Shown: positions 16,309-24,643 of the stretch, one piece after another | Numbering within the stretch: position 1 is the first letter of the stretch | Layout of the letters: each line of letters starts with the position of its first letter | Assembly: GCA_946221035.1 (NCBI GenBank) | Contig: CAMIME010000026.1 | Span: forward strand, 1 to 31,639 | DNA length: 31,639 nt | Origin: an uncultured Campylobacter sp. | GTDB lineage: Bacteria; Actinomycetota; Actinomycetes; Mycobacteriales; Mycobacteriaceae | Reading direction: 5' to 3' | Notes under the pieces: generated by a model | Told to the model about the DNA's origin: nothing | What the model saw: the letters and a program-made list of their open reading frames with translations, nothing else | Database searches by the model: none | Position numbers and translations under genes: made by a program

Positions 16309-17172
16309 CTACTCGCCGGCGATGCCAGCCTGGCGTTCCGCGCTTTCCACGATGTTGCGCACCAAGAACGTGCGCGTCATCGGCCCCACACCGCCCGGGT
16401 TCGGGGAGACCCAACCGGCCTTCTCCCATACGTCCGGGTGCAGGTCACCGACGGTTTTGCCGTCGACACGAGAGACGCCGACGTCGAGAAGCGCGGCGCC
16501 CTCCTTGATCATGTCGGCGGTGATCATGTGCGGCTTGCCTGCGGCGGCGATGACGACGTCGGCGCGCCTCGTTTCCGCGGCCAAGTCCTTGGTGCCGGTG
16601 TGGCACAACACCGTGGTGGCGTTGACGTCGCGGGTGGTCAGCATGAGCGAGATCGGGCGGCCAACCGTGACGCCGCGGCCGACCACGCACACGATGGCGC
16701 CGTTGAGGTCGACTCCGAACCGCTCCAGCAGCTTGATCGACCCGTTCGGGGTGCACGGCAGGGGTGCCGGCTCATTGAGCACCAGTTTGCCCAGGTTCAC
16801 CGGGTGGAGCCCGTCGGCGTCCTTGTCCGGGTCAATGAGCTCGAGGATGCGGTTTTCATCCAGGTGCTTCGGCAGCGGCAGCTGCACGATGTAACCGGTG
16901 ACGGCCGGATCGTTATTCAGTTCGTCGATAAGCTGCTCGAGCTCTTCCTGGGTGCAATCGCCCGGCAGCTCCTTCATGATGCTGGCGATGCCCAACTCTT
17001 CGCAGTCCTTGTGCTTCATGCGCACGTAGTTCTGGCTGGCCGGATCCTCCCCCACCAGCACTGTGGCCAGGCCGGGGGTGATCCCCTGCTCCTTCAGCGC
17101 CGCTACCCGAGACTTCAGGTCCGCGAAAATCTCCTCGCGGTAGAGCTTGCCGTCCAGTTTGATCGCAGTCAC
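16309..17172 (-). CDS. folD: Methylenetetrahydrofolate dehydrogenase / methenyltetrahydrofolate cyclohydrolase
   Basis: This 287-aa bifunctional FolD interconverts 5,10-methylene-, methenyl- and 10-formyl-tetrahydrofolate with NADP. Motifs are LVGEDPASQNYVRMKHKDCE (catalytic Tyr and Lys), YIVQLPLPKHLDE, DKDADGLHP, the dinucleotide site VVGRGVTVGRP and the final PNPGGVGPMTR. The usual Ser in the GRSxxVG motif is Gly here. The start is taken at GTG 17172 (VTAIKLDG, matching the family N-terminus); an ATG at 17181 adds three residues. It is followed directly by DUF3017 and is divergent from trmL. An 11-mer copy encodes QLIDEL. Confidence 0.95.
   Translation of the reverse strand: MTAIKLDGKLYREEIFADLKSRVAALKEQGITPGLATVLVGEDPASQNYVRMKHKDCEELGIASIMKELPGDCTQEELEQLIDELNNDPAVTGYIVQLPLPKHLDENRILELIDPDKDADGLHPVNLGKLVLNEPAPLPCTPNGSIKLLERFGVDLNGAIVCVVGRGVTVGRPISLMLTTRDVNATTVLCHTGTKDLAAETRRADVVIAAAGKPHMITADMIKEGAALLDVGVSRVDGKTVGDLHPDVWEKAGWVSPNPGGVGPMTRTFLVRNIVESAERQAGIAGE
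16923..16933 (-). repeat. Iterated 11-mer, copy 4
   Basis: GCTTATCGACG on the minus strand within folD (QLIDE). Confidence 0.9.
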
Positions 17173-17217
17173 GCGCCTCATCTTAGCCGCACGGCGAATG
17201 TAGATAGACTTTCGCGG

Positions 17218-17682
17218 ATGCTCCACCTCATCTACGACAACCCCGCCATCGGCGGCAACGCCGGCGCCGCCATCCGCCTCGCGGCGAACACCGGCGCCCA
17301 GCTGCACTTCGTCGAGCCGCTCGGCTTCAACTTCGACGACAAGCACCTCAAGCGCGCGGGCCTGGACTACCACGACCTCGCCGACGTACTCATTCACCCC
17401 GACATCGACGCCTGCTTTGACACCCTGCGAGGCTCGCGGGTCTTCGCCTTCACCGCGCACACCGAGCACCACTACCACGAGGTGTCGTACCGCGACGGGG
17501 ACGCGCTGCTGTTCGGCAACGAAGCCAACGGCATTCCAGACGCGCACCTCGCCCACCCGCGCATCACCCGCCAGGTGCGCATCCCCATGCTGCCGGCGCG
17601 CCGCAGCATGAACCTGACCAACTCCGCGTCAGTCGCCGTCTACGAGGCCTGGCGCCAGCTCGGCTTCCCCGGCGGGATCTGA
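17218..17682 (+). CDS. trmL: tRNA (cytidine/uridine-34 2'-O)-methyltransferase, SpoU/TrmL type
   Basis: This 154-aa SPOUT-fold enzyme uses SAM to methylate the ribose at wobble position 34. It has MLHLIYDNPAIGGNAGAAIRLAAN at the N-terminus, LLFGNEANGIP in the middle (motif 2) and IPMLPARRSMNLTNSASVAVYE at the C-terminus (motif 3 in the trefoil knot). The ATG at 17218 lies 7 nt after a TAGACT -10 box, suggesting a leaderless mRNA. The 3' end overlaps the convergent PH-domain gene by 54 bp, which would give antisense-paired mRNA ends. Confidence 0.88.
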   Translation: MLHLIYDNPAIGGNAGAAIRLAANTGAQLHFVEPLGFNFDDKHLKRAGLDYHDLADVLIHPDIDACFDTLRGSRVFAFTAHTEHHYHEVSYRDGDALLFGNEANGIPDAHLAHPRITRQVRIPMLPARRSMNLTNSASVAVYEAWRQLGFPGGI

Positions 17683-18999
17683 CAGCGGATCCACGGGCTG
17701 CAGCGGCGGCAGCTCGCGAGCTCGCAGCGTATCGACGAGCTCCCGCGCCTCAACCTCATCCATATCCCTGCAGCTGACCTTGAACGCGCCCGGGACAATG
17801 TCGAAGTCCACGGTGGCCAGGTGCACCGGGCGCTGGAGCGGGGTGGTGTTGTACGTCAGCTCTTGGATGTGCGGGATCTCCACCATCTGGTACCACCGGC
17901 CGACCCTGCCCACGGTGGAGTGGACCACGCCCAGATCTTTACGCAGGGTGACGGTCTGGCGCTGCCAATCGATCGGCGAGACCCACCGCGCGCGACGCGG
18001 TGAACGATACGTCGCGTGCTCGAGATCCGTCATTTCCTCCAACGTCAGCGGGCCAACCGCCTCCACCACGCGTTTCGCCTGCTCCCACGTTCCCACCGGC
18101 AGCAACTTCGACGTGCCCGTCGCCTTGTTGCGCTCCGAACCGTAACCTGCGACGGTCACCGACACCGTCCACCACCCGAACCTGCGCCAGAACATCGGCT
18201 GGCGCACCTGTAACGCGTGGATGCGCCCGCGCGGCACCGACTGCCGACGACGGTTAGCCAGCCCGTACTGCAGGTGGAAAACCTCCCCGTCCTTCGTGCA
18301 GGAAAAGCGCCACGACTGGTCAATCGTGCGCCAAATCCGCGGGAAGAAACCCACGACGACCGGGATGATCGCCGCCGCGGACAGGTCAGTCCACAGGGGT
18401 ACGAATGCCCAGAGCAGGGTAAACACCGTCGACATTTGCAGCGTGGTAGCCGCAAGCGACCGGTTGATCGGGATTGGGGAAACGAGGGGGCCGGCCGAAG
18501 GTTCGTCGATAAGCGGTGTGCGCGGGTGCTCTTTCGCAATCTTGCGCAGAAGCTCCTCGCGCACCTCCTCGGCCTCCGGGCGCGGAAGGTACGTGATGTC
18601 GAGGCCGGCTGCGGTGTTACCCGCGGCTTCGATGCGCACAGCAGCCAGGCCGAACAGGCGCGGGGCGAACGGCTCCACCACATCCACGGCTTGAATGCGG
18701 TCGTAGCGGGCAGTGCGCAGCTGCGTCGTCAACACCCCACGGCGAGTCTCAATCTCCTCCTCCCCGATGCGAAATCCCGAGCGCTTCCACCAAATCTGCG
18801 ACAGCCCGAACACCACAATTAGGCCTACGACAAGGCCTGCCGCCGCCCAGCCAATCTGGGCGACCCCAACATTTTCGCGCTGCATCCACCGGTAAATCGG
18901 CATGGTGAAGTTGAACGCGGCCAGCGTTGCCAACGCGAGCAGAAACGCCCACACCCGAAGGATCGGGCTAAAGCGGTGAACTTGGCGATACCCCTCCAT
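17629..18999 (-). CDS. PH-domain (bPH2) membrane protein, YdbT-like
   Basis: This protein of about 456 aa has two pairs of hydrophobic helices alternating with bacterial PH (bPH2/DUF304) domains, as in YdbT. Helices are near residues 13-34 and 47-68 and again around 165-200. PH-type stretches are FRIGEEEIETRRGVLTTQ, YDRIQAVDVVEP and VPRGRIHALQVRQP. The ATG at 18999 overlaps the stop of the upstream YdbS-like gene by one base (TGATG). YdbS/YdbT pairs are common in Gram-positives, with poorly known roles in envelope stress. An 11-mer copy encodes PLIDEP. Confidence 0.85.
   Translation of the reverse strand: MEGYRQVHRFSPILRVWAFLLALATLAAFNFTMPIYRWMQRENVGVAQIGWAAAGLVVGLIVVFGLSQIWWKRSGFRIGEEEIETRRGVLTTQLRTARYDRIQAVDVVEPFAPRLFGLAAVRIEAAGNTAAGLDITYLPRPEAEEVREELLRKIAKEHPRTPLIDEPSAGPLVSPIPINRSLAATTLQMSTVFTLLWAFVPLWTDLSAAAIIPVVVGFFPRIWRTIDQSWRFSCTKDGEVFHLQYGLANRRRQSVPRGRIHALQVRQPMFWRRFGWWTVSVTVAGYGSERNKATGTSKLLPVGTWEQAKRVVEAVGPLTLEEMTDLEHATYRSPRRARWVSPIDWQRQTVTLRKDLGVVHSTVGRVGRWYQMVEIPHIQELTYNTTPLQRPVHLATVDFDIVPGAFKVSCRDMDEVEARELVDTLRARELPPLQPVDPLSDPAGEAELAPGLVDGD
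18504..18514 (-). repeat. Iterated 11-mer, copy 5
   Basis: GCTTATCGACG on the minus strand within the YdbT-like gene (PLIDE). Confidence 0.9.
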
Positions 19000-19499
19000 C
19001 ACAGACCGCTCATCTGCTCACGCGCCTTCACGGCGAGACGGTCGCGCAAGGCGTCAGCTTCATCGGCGAGTAGGCCGGCGATCTCCGAATTCGACGTATT
19101 CGACGCCGTGTGCACCTTCAGCTTCTTCAACCCCATGGCGCGGGCAATCGGCCCCGACTCCACATCCACAAATTGGATACGGCCGTACGGGATCACCGTC
19201 ACCGTCTGGAACATCTTGCCCTCAGTCAGGATCAGCTCGTTATCTGTCTCCAGCCAACCGAGGTTTCGCACCTGGAACGGGATCAGGAACATCTGCCAGG
19301 TGAAGTAGATGACGAAAAACCCCAGCGGAATCAGCCATCCCCAGCCCCACTGGCGGTAACACAACCAGAAGATCGTCAACAGGATGATCGCCCACAACAC
19401 ATTGGCTACGTACCGCGGCAGCATCAGCTTCGGCGAAACCCGGTTCATCGACTCGACCGACGTCGGAAGCGGGGTAACAGGCTCGAGCGCTTCAGTCAT
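18999..19499 (-). CDS. PH-domain (bPH2) membrane protein, YdbS-like
   Basis: This 166-aa protein has two transmembrane helices (about residues 34-72) and a single C-terminal bPH2 domain with LILTEGKMFQTVTVIPYGRIQFVDVESG, the typical YdbS pattern. It is the first gene of a two-gene operon with the YdbT-like gene. The ATG at 19499 gives a normal family length. Its upstream region is the repeat-rich gap shared with the NYN gene. Confidence 0.88.
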   Translation of the reverse strand: MTEALEPVTPLPTSVESMNRVSPKLMLPRYVANVLWAIILLTIFWLCYRQWGWGWLIPLGFFVIYFTWQMFLIPFQVRNLGWLETDNELILTEGKMFQTVTVIPYGRIQFVDVESGPIARAMGLKKLKVHTASNTSNSEIAGLLADEADALRDRLAVKAREQMSGL

Positions 19500-19727
19500 G
19501 CGCGATACGCTACCAGCCAGCCGTTTTCCGGCAGGGTTGGTGGGGTTTGGGCAGGGTTGGGCGGCTTGTTTCGGGTCGCGGCTTGTTTCGGATCGCGGCT
19601 GACAGATTTCACAAACGGGTGTCGAATCTTTCAGTTTCCCCAGGTCGCAGAAAAGGTGCGAGCGAAATCTGCCCCAGAAGGTGGACTGGGCGGTACCGGC
19701 GCGGAGATTTTCAGGACCGGCAGTGGT
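19500..19727. other. Non-coding gap with short tandem repeats upstream of the NYN gene
   Basis: No convincing gene is seen here. GGCAGGGTTGG occurs at 19530-19540 and 19550-19560 (20-bp period). A 17-bp unit, GCGGCTTGTTTCGGNTC, is repeated at 19561-19577 and 19578-19594, with the first six bases of a third unit at 19595. An 8-bp inverted pair CAGATTTC/GAAATCTG lies at 19603-19610 and 19664-19671. Such iterons often bind a regulator. Confidence 0.6.
19561..19600. repeat. 17-bp tandem repeat upstream of the NYN gene
   Basis: There are two full units and one partial unit of GCGGCTTGTTTCGGNTC with a 17-bp period; the two full units differ at one base. It lies about 130 bp upstream of the NYN promoter and also about 60 bp upstream of the divergent PH-domain operon. 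This is a candidate operator array; no ligand protein is known. Confidence 0.7.
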
Positions 19728-19755
19728 TTGACAAAGCGGCCGTCTTCGATATTAT
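19728..19755 (+). promoter_or_regulatory. Near-consensus promoter of the NYN-domain gene
   Basis: A perfect -35 TTGACA (19728-19733) and a -10 TATTAT (19750-19755) are separated by 16 nt. This is the best sigma-A-type promoter in the window. The predicted start is near 19762, only 8 nt before the terminator hairpin that follows. Confidence 0.75.
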
Positions 19756-19769
19756 CGTCCGTATTACTC

Positions 19770-19805
19770 CCGCCTTCCCCTCACGGGGATTGGCGGTTTT
19801 TTTTT
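19770..19805 (+). terminator. Intrinsic terminator in the leader of the NYN-domain gene
   Basis: The outer stem CCGCC/GGCGG (19770-19774, 19792-19796) and the inner stem CCCC/GGGG (19777-19780, 19785-19788) with a 4-nt loop are followed by nine Ts (19797-19805). It is a textbook factor-independent terminator. It lies between the promoter and the ribosome site of the NYN gene, so most transcripts should end after about 40 nt unless termination is relieved. Confidence 0.8.
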
Positions 19806-19817
19806 GAAAGGGGGGTC

Positions 19818-20435
19818 ATGGAACCAGAATCAGAGAAAACCGAACGGGTTCATGTACTCATTGATTACGAGAACGTACGGCGAATCGCGCGGAGCCAATT
19901 CCTCCCGTTATCGGCGCCATTCCACTCCGGGATGGTTCAACCCGTTGAACTTGCGGAACTCCTTGTCAGCCGCCGGATGAGACCGTCATCCCTCGAGGCA
20001 GTTTCCGTTTTCCGGGGTCGCCCGGTTCCTCAACACCAACCCACTGCGTCCCAGTTTTTCGACAGGTACACAGCAGACTGGGTTGCAGATAGCAGATGCA
20101 CTGTGGTGCACCGTCCGTTGAAGTATCACTTCCCTAACCGCCAGGATCCAACATATTTCGAGGCATCGGAAAAAGGAATCGATGTCGCACTGGCGATGAA
20201 GGTGGTGGAGACGACACTCGCCGGCGAAGTGGATGCGATCATAATTTTCTCGAACGATACCGATCTGTTCCCTGCGGTGGAGTTCGCATACGACAACGGG
20301 ATGCATGTGGAAGTCGCCGCGTGGGACGGTTCGACTGGGCTTCGATTCCCGGCGGACTCCGGTAAGCGCCTCTGGTGCCACTTCTTGAAGGAACGAGATT
20401 TTCTATCAGTGCGGCAAGACGATTTCTTTCAGTAA
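19818..20435 (+). CDS. NYN-domain (PIN-like) endoribonuclease candidate
   Basis: This 205-aa NYN/DUF88-family protein has the acidic metal site: D16 and N19 in VLIDYENVR, D122 in KGIDVALAMKVV, and D147 and D149 in FSNDTDLFPAVEFA. NYN proteins are PIN-like nucleases acting on RNA. A long insert (about residues 25-110) between the first and second motifs is larger than in minimal NYN proteins. The ATG at 19818 is preceded by GAAAGGGGGG right after the terminator T-tract. Composition is poorer in GC than its neighbours, suggesting transfer. It is convergent with dnaE2, with 6 bp between the two stops. Confidence 0.85.
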   Translation: MEPESEKTERVHVLIDYENVRRIARSQFLPLSAPFHSGMVQPVELAELLVSRRMRPSSLEAVSVFRGRPVPQHQPTASQFFDRYTADWVADSRCTVVHRPLKYHFPNRQDPTYFEASEKGIDVALAMKVVETTLAGEVDAIIIFSNDTDLFPAVEFAYDNGMHVEVAAWDGSTGLRFPADSGKRLWCHFLKERDFLSVRQDDFFQ

Positions 20436-20441
20436 ACCCAC

Positions 20442-23400
20442 CTAACGAAAGTCCCGCGCGCCGCGGGTGAGCCACTCCCCCATGGCCAGGGGCTCCAGCT
20501 TGTCGGCGACGACGGACACCGCCCCGGAGGCGTTTTGCACGATCCCGCGGATGACCAGCGCTTTGGCGGTGCGGGCCAGCACACGCTGCCGGTTCCACAG
20601 TCCCACCGGGATGACCACGTTGATCAGCCCAGTTTCGTCCTCAATCCCCAAAAAGGTAACCCCACCCGCGGTCTTCGGCGCCTGGCGGTGCGTGACCACG
20701 CCGGCCACGCGCACGCGGGTGCCGTCTTCCACCGAGAGCAAGTCCGATGCGCAGACCACACCGCCGGCCGACAGGGCGGCGCGCACCATCTCCACCGGCA
20801 TGAGCCCGGGCGTGACACCGGTAGCGGCGACGTCGGCGGCCATGAGCTCGAACGCGTTCATGCCGGGCAGCGACGGAGCCACCACCGACGACAGCCCAGG
20901 CAGCATCCCCTCGCGTTCGGTCGCGGCGACGCCTGCCTGCCACAGCGCCTGGCGGCGGGTGACTCCGAAGCAATCCAGCGCCCCGGCGCGCGCGAGGGCC
21001 TCGACGTGATCCACTGAAAGGTCGGCGCGGCGAGACAGGTCGGCGATGCTGGAAAAGGGCGCGGCTTCCTCTACCCGCTCGGCGGCATCGATGCCGAGGC
21101 CGCGCACCAGGTTCAACCCCATCCGGATGGTAGAGGAATCCAGGCACCGCGCCTCGCGCCCCGACGCATTCACGCACACCGGCAGCACCTCCACCCCGTG
21201 GCGGCGCGCGTCCTGGATCAGGGATTGCGGGGAGTAGAACCCCATCGGCTGCGCGCGCAGGAGCCCCACGCAGAATTCGGCCGGGTAGTAGTGCTTGAAC
21301 CAGGCGGAGAAGTACACCAGGGAGGCGAAGGACTGCGAGTGCGATTCGGGGAAGCCGTAGGCCGCGAACGCCACGATCTTTTGCCACAGCCGCTCCGCCA
21401 CCTCCGAGCCGATTTCGTTGGTGCGCCAGCAACCCTCGAAGAAGCGGGACTTCAGGGCGGCCATGCGTGCGGGGGAGCGTTTGGAGCCCATGGCTCGTCG
21501 TAAAGCATCGGCTTCTCGGCCGGAAAACCCCGCGGCGTCGACGCAGATCTGCATGAGCTGCTCCTGAAACAGGGGCACGCCGAGCGTTTTGCCCAGGGAC
21601 TTCTCCAGCACCGGGTGGTCGTAGACCACGGGCTCCGTGCCGTCGCGACGCCGCAGGTAGGGGTGCACGGAGCCGCCCTGGATGGGGCCCGGGCGAATCA
21701 GCGCGACCTCCACCACCAGGTCGAAGAAGCAGCGCGGTTTGAGCCTGGGCAGCGTGCCCATCTGCGCGCGGGACTCGACCTGGAACACACCGACGGAATC
21801 GGCGCGGCAGAGCATGTCGTAGACGCCTTCGTCGTCGAGCGGGAGCTCCCACAACCGCACCTCGCGCCCCGTTGTTTCCAGCACCAGGTCCACCATGTGG
21901 TGCAGCGCTTCCAGCATGCCCAGGCCGAGCAAATCGAACTTCACCAGCCCGGCAGCGGCGCAGTCGTCTTTGTCCCACTGCACCACCGAGCGGTTTTCCA
22001 TCCGCGCCCATTCCACGGGCACGACGTCGGCGATCGGCCGGTCACAGATCACCATCCCGCCCGAGTGGATGCCCAAGTGCCGCGGCTGCCCCTTCAATTG
22101 CGCAGCAAGCTTATCGACGGCCTCCGGCACCTCCGCAATCCCCTTCGACCAACCATCCGCCGCACCCTGCGCATAGCCGAGCGCGCGCGCCGCGTCCCGG
22201 ATCGCGCCCTTGGTGCGGTACGTGATCACGTTCGCCACCTGCGCCGCGTTGTCGCGCCCGTAGCGGTTGTAGACGTACTGGATCACCTCCTCGCGCCGTC
22301 CCGATTCAATGTCTAGGTCGATGTCGGGCGGGCCGTCGCGGTCGGGCGATAAGAAGCGTTCAAACAGCAGGCCCGCGGCGATCGGTTCGACGTTGGTGAT
22401 GCCGAGGGCGAAACACACCGCCGAGTTCGCCGCACTTCCCCGGCCCTGGCACATGATGTTCTCCCGCGAGCAGAAATCCACGATGTCGTAGATGATGAGG
22501 AAGTAGCCGGGGAAGTTCAGCTCCTCGATCACCTCGAGTTCGTAGCGGATCTGGGCCATCGCCTTCGCGCGCACCTCCGGCCCCCGTGCGGCGTACCGGA
22601 ATTCGGCGCTAGCCAGAGTGAGCCCGCGCAGGTGCTCCATCTCGCTGCGGCCGTCCGCGGTGGGGTAATCCGGCAGCTCGGGTGCGACCAGGTCCAGGGT
22701 GAACGCACACGCTTGAGCAAGCTCAAGCGAGAAAGCCAGTTTCGACTCGCACCCGGGCAACATCCGCGCGAGCTGCTCACCGGAGCGCAGCCAGTTGGCC
22801 CCCATGGGGTGCAGATTCCCGTGCGCTTGGCCCAGGGATTCGCGCCTGGCCAACGCGCGTTTCGTCGCGGCCAGCCGGGCCTGGTCGCGGGTGGCGGCTG
22901 CGGGGGCTGCGGTGACGATCGCCGGCAGGTGAACAAAGCTGTCCAATAGGGCGTGTCTGTCGGCGTCCTCGGGACACATCGCGACCTCGTATTCCAGGAC
23001 AATATTGTCCACCCCGAAGCACTCGACCAGGTGGTCGATTTCGTCCGCCCATACCCAGCCGGCAAGGACCACGCAGGTACCACCCAGCTGCTCACCGATG
23101 AGCTCAAGCGGCGGGTAGGCCACCTTATCTTTCTCGCGGGTGGCCATGCGCGCGCCGGTGATCAGGTGGCTGAGGCGCCTGTAGCCCTCCGGACCGCGCG
23201 CGATCACGGGCAGCACCCGCTCCCCCAGCGTCAGCTCCGCGCCGAAGACAGTCGCAAGCCCTGCGGCCGCCGCCGCTTCCGCAAACTTCACCGCGCCATA
23301 GAACCCGTCGCGGTCCAGCAGCCCAACCGCCTCAATACCCAGTTCAACGGCCCTGTTCACCAGATCTTCCGGCTCGCTCGCCCCACCCAGGAAGCTGTAG

Positions 23401-23600
23401 GAGCTCACCGCGTGCAGCTCGGCAAAGGGTACACCGCTTATCGACGCCCTCCGGCCGCCCCCCTCCACCACACTTTCCCCGCACACCAAGCCAGCGGGCG
23501 TACCCGTGTGCCCCACGGGGATCGGCTCCGGCCCCGGGCGGCCGGAGAGGATACGCTCCAGCCGCGACCAGGACAGTGGCTCGCCCCCGTTGAATCTCAT
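20442..23600 (-). CDS. dnaE2: Error-prone DNA polymerase III alpha subunit DnaE2 (ImuC)
   Basis: This 1052-aa C-family polymerase is the translesion member of the mycobacterial-type mutasome with ImuA' and ImuB. It has an N-terminal PHP domain (ELHAVSSYSFLGGASEPEDLV from 61), the palm acids PPDIDLD (D426, D428), QWDKDDCAAAGLVKFDLLGLG with the third acid, and a C-terminal OB fold (GVVTHRQAPKTAGGVTFLGIED). Its usual partners imuB and imuA' lie about 6 kb away on the same strand. The ATG at 23600 is chosen because it lies just downstream of a LexA-like box. It carries two exact copies of the 11-mer, in different frames. Confidence 0.95.
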   Translation of the reverse strand: MRFNGGEPLSWSRLERILSGRPGPEPIPVGHTGTPAGLVCGESVVEGGGRRASISGVPFAELHAVSSYSFLGGASEPEDLVNRAVELGIEAVGLLDRDGFYGAVKFAEAAAAAGLATVFGAELTLGERVLPVIARGPEGYRRLSHLITGARMATREKDKVAYPPLELIGEQLGGTCVVLAGWVWADEIDHLVECFGVDNIVLEYEVAMCPEDADRHALLDSFVHLPAIVTAAPAAATRDQARLAATKRALARRESLGQAHGNLHPMGANWLRSGEQLARMLPGCESKLAFSLELAQACAFTLDLVAPELPDYPTADGRSEMEHLRGLTLASAEFRYAARGPEVRAKAMAQIRYELEVIEELNFPGYFLIIYDIVDFCSRENIMCQGRGSAANSAVCFALGITNVEPIAAGLLFERFLSPDRDGPPDIDLDIESGRREEVIQYVYNRYGRDNAAQVANVITYRTKGAIRDAARALGYAQGAADGWSKGIAEVPEAVDKLAAQLKGQPRHLGIHSGGMVICDRPIADVVPVEWARMENRSVVQWDKDDCAAAGLVKFDLLGLGMLEALHHMVDLVLETTGREVRLWELPLDDEGVYDMLCRADSVGVFQVESRAQMGTLPRLKPRCFFDLVVEVALIRPGPIQGGSVHPYLRRRDGTEPVVYDHPVLEKSLGKTLGVPLFQEQLMQICVDAAGFSGREADALRRAMGSKRSPARMAALKSRFFEGCWRTNEIGSEVAERLWQKIVAFAAYGFPESHSQSFASLVYFSAWFKHYYPAEFCVGLLRAQPMGFYSPQSLIQDARRHGVEVLPVCVNASGREARCLDSSTIRMGLNLVRGLGIDAAERVEEAAPFSSIADLSRRADLSVDHVEALARAGALDCFGVTRRQALWQAGVAATEREGMLPGLSSVVAPSLPGMNAFELMAADVAATGVTPGLMPVEMVRAALSAGGVVCASDLLSVEDGTRVRVAGVVTHRQAPKTAGGVTFLGIEDETGLINVVIPVGLWNRQRVLARTAKALVIRGIVQNASGAVSVVADKLEPLAMGEWLTRGARDFR
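22109..22119 (+). repeat. Iterated 11-mer, copy 6
   Basis: It is on the plus strand, antisense to dnaE2, which reads VDK here. It is followed by GCCTCCG. Confidence 0.9.
23436..23446 (+). repeat. Iterated 11-mer, copy 7
   Basis: It is on the plus strand, antisense to dnaE2, in a frame giving ASIS. It is followed by CCCTCCG. Confidence 0.9.
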
Positions 23601-23620
23601 GCCCGTGACACTACCACGGT

Positions 23621-23636
23621 TCGAACACCTGTACCG
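23621..23636. promoter_or_regulatory. LexA-like SOS box upstream of dnaE2
   Basis: TCGAACACCTGTACCG matches the actinobacterial SOS box (TCGAACA-N2-TGTTCGA) at 11 of 14 defined positions; the left half is perfect. It is 20 bp upstream of the dnaE2 start. DnaE2 induction by DNA damage is well known in mycobacteria, so LexA control is expected. Confidence 0.65.
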
Positions 23637-23655
23637 CACCGCGCGGACGGGTGAA

Positions 23656-23685
23656 TAGACTAAGCGGTACGTCAGGTGCTAGATT
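23656..23685 (+). promoter_or_regulatory. Promoter of the metQ-metQ-metN-metI operon
   Basis: An extended -10 (TGC followed by TAGATT, 23680-23685) lies 44 bp before the first metQ. TAGAC at 23656-23660 is a perfect left McbR half-site placed at the -35 region, but the right half (GTACG) is poor. McbR control of this operon is plausible from C. glutamicum but unproven here. Confidence 0.35.
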
Positions 23686-23728
23686 CGCGACCGTAATTTC
23701 CCGAGACCCCCAACCTGGAGGAATAGCT

Positions 23729-24625
23729 ATGCGTCTCAACCGCACCCTCGCAACCGTTGCTGCGGCTGCCCTTGCAACCACCGGACTGGTTGCCTGCTCC
23801 AACGACTCCGCAGACAAGGCAGACTCCGCTGGCGGCAACGGCGACAACGTCACCGTGAAGATCGGCACCACCGAGGCCGACCAGGAGGCGTGGCGCGTGT
23901 TCAAGGACAAGGCCGCCGAGAACGGCATCACCCTCGACATCGTGCAGTTCTCCGACTACTCCCCGGTCAACGAAGCACTTGCCCAGGGTGAGCTGGACGT
24001 GAACAAGTTCCAGCACATCAAGTACCTCGCAGCGTACAACGAGGCTTCCGGCAACGACCTGCGCGTCGTCGGCTCCACCGAGATCGTGCCGCTGGCACTG
24101 TTCTGGAAGGACCACGACTCCCTCGACGGCATTGAAGGCGAGAAGGTCGCGATCCCGAACGACCCGTCCAACCAGGGCCGCGCGATCAACGTGCTGGTTC
24201 AGGCTGGCCTGCTCACCCTCAACGACAGCGTCGCCGACGAGCTGACCCCGACCCCGGCCGACATCGACCAGGCCGCCTCCAAGGTCTCCGTTGTCCCGGT
24301 CGACGCGTCCCAGACGCCGAACGCCTACAACGAGGGCCGCCCGGCGATCATCAACAACACCTGGCTGGACCGCGCCGGCATCGAGCCGTCGCTGGCCGTG
24401 TTCGAGGACGACCCGAACTCCGCCGAGGCAGAGCCGTACATCAACGTCTTCGCCGCCCGCGCCGATGACATCGAGGACGAGACCCTGAACAAGCTGGTTG
24501 AGCTGTGGCAGACCCCGGAGGTCGCCGAGGCAACCGCCAAGGACTCCAAGGGCACCTCCGTGCCGGTCTACCGCCCGCAGAAGGAACTCAACGACATCCT
24601 CGACCGCCTGCAGGACAAGAAGTAA
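23729..24625 (+). CDS. metQ: D-methionine-binding lipoprotein MetQ, first copy
   Basis: This 298-aa NlpA/MetQ-family lipoprotein is the substrate-binding part of a MetNIQ methionine importer. It has a signal peptide with lipobox LVAC (Cys 23), a Ser/Asp/Gly linker and conserved MetQ stretches KIGTTEADQEAW, LDVNKFQHIKYL, IPNDPSNQGRAINVL and YINVFAAR. The ATG at 23729 has a good GGAGG. It is followed after 18 bp by a second metQ, so it belongs to one operon with metN and metI. The ligand could be methionine or a related compound. Confidence 0.92.
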   Translation: MRLNRTLATVAAAALATTGLVACSNDSADKADSAGGNGDNVTVKIGTTEADQEAWRVFKDKAAENGITLDIVQFSDYSPVNEALAQGELDVNKFQHIKYLAAYNEASGNDLRVVGSTEIVPLALFWKDHDSLDGIEGEKVAIPNDPSNQGRAINVLVQAGLLTLNDSVADELTPTPADIDQAASKVSVVPVDASQTPNAYNEGRPAIINNTWLDRAGIEPSLAVFEDDPNSAEAEPYINVFAARADDIEDETLNKLVELWQTPEVAEATAKDSKGTSVPVYRPQKELNDILDRLQDKK

Positions 24626-24643
24626 GTAGTAAGGGACATTCCC

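Noticed and set aside
19110..19817. Long upstream extension of the NYN frame
   Set aside because: It would run through the PH-domain gene antisense, the tandem repeats, the promoter and the terminator; the ATG at 19818 has a clear ribosome site.
20641..22011. 456-aa open frame overlapping dnaE2 in another frame
   Set aside because: It is Arg/Gly/Ala-rich with no motifs; dnaE2 in the correct frame has all its polymerase motifs.
23601..23728. SAM or other methionine riboswitch before metQ (or metX)
   Set aside because: There is no extended paired structure or riboswitch core. The leaders are short, and corynebacteria use the repressor McbR.
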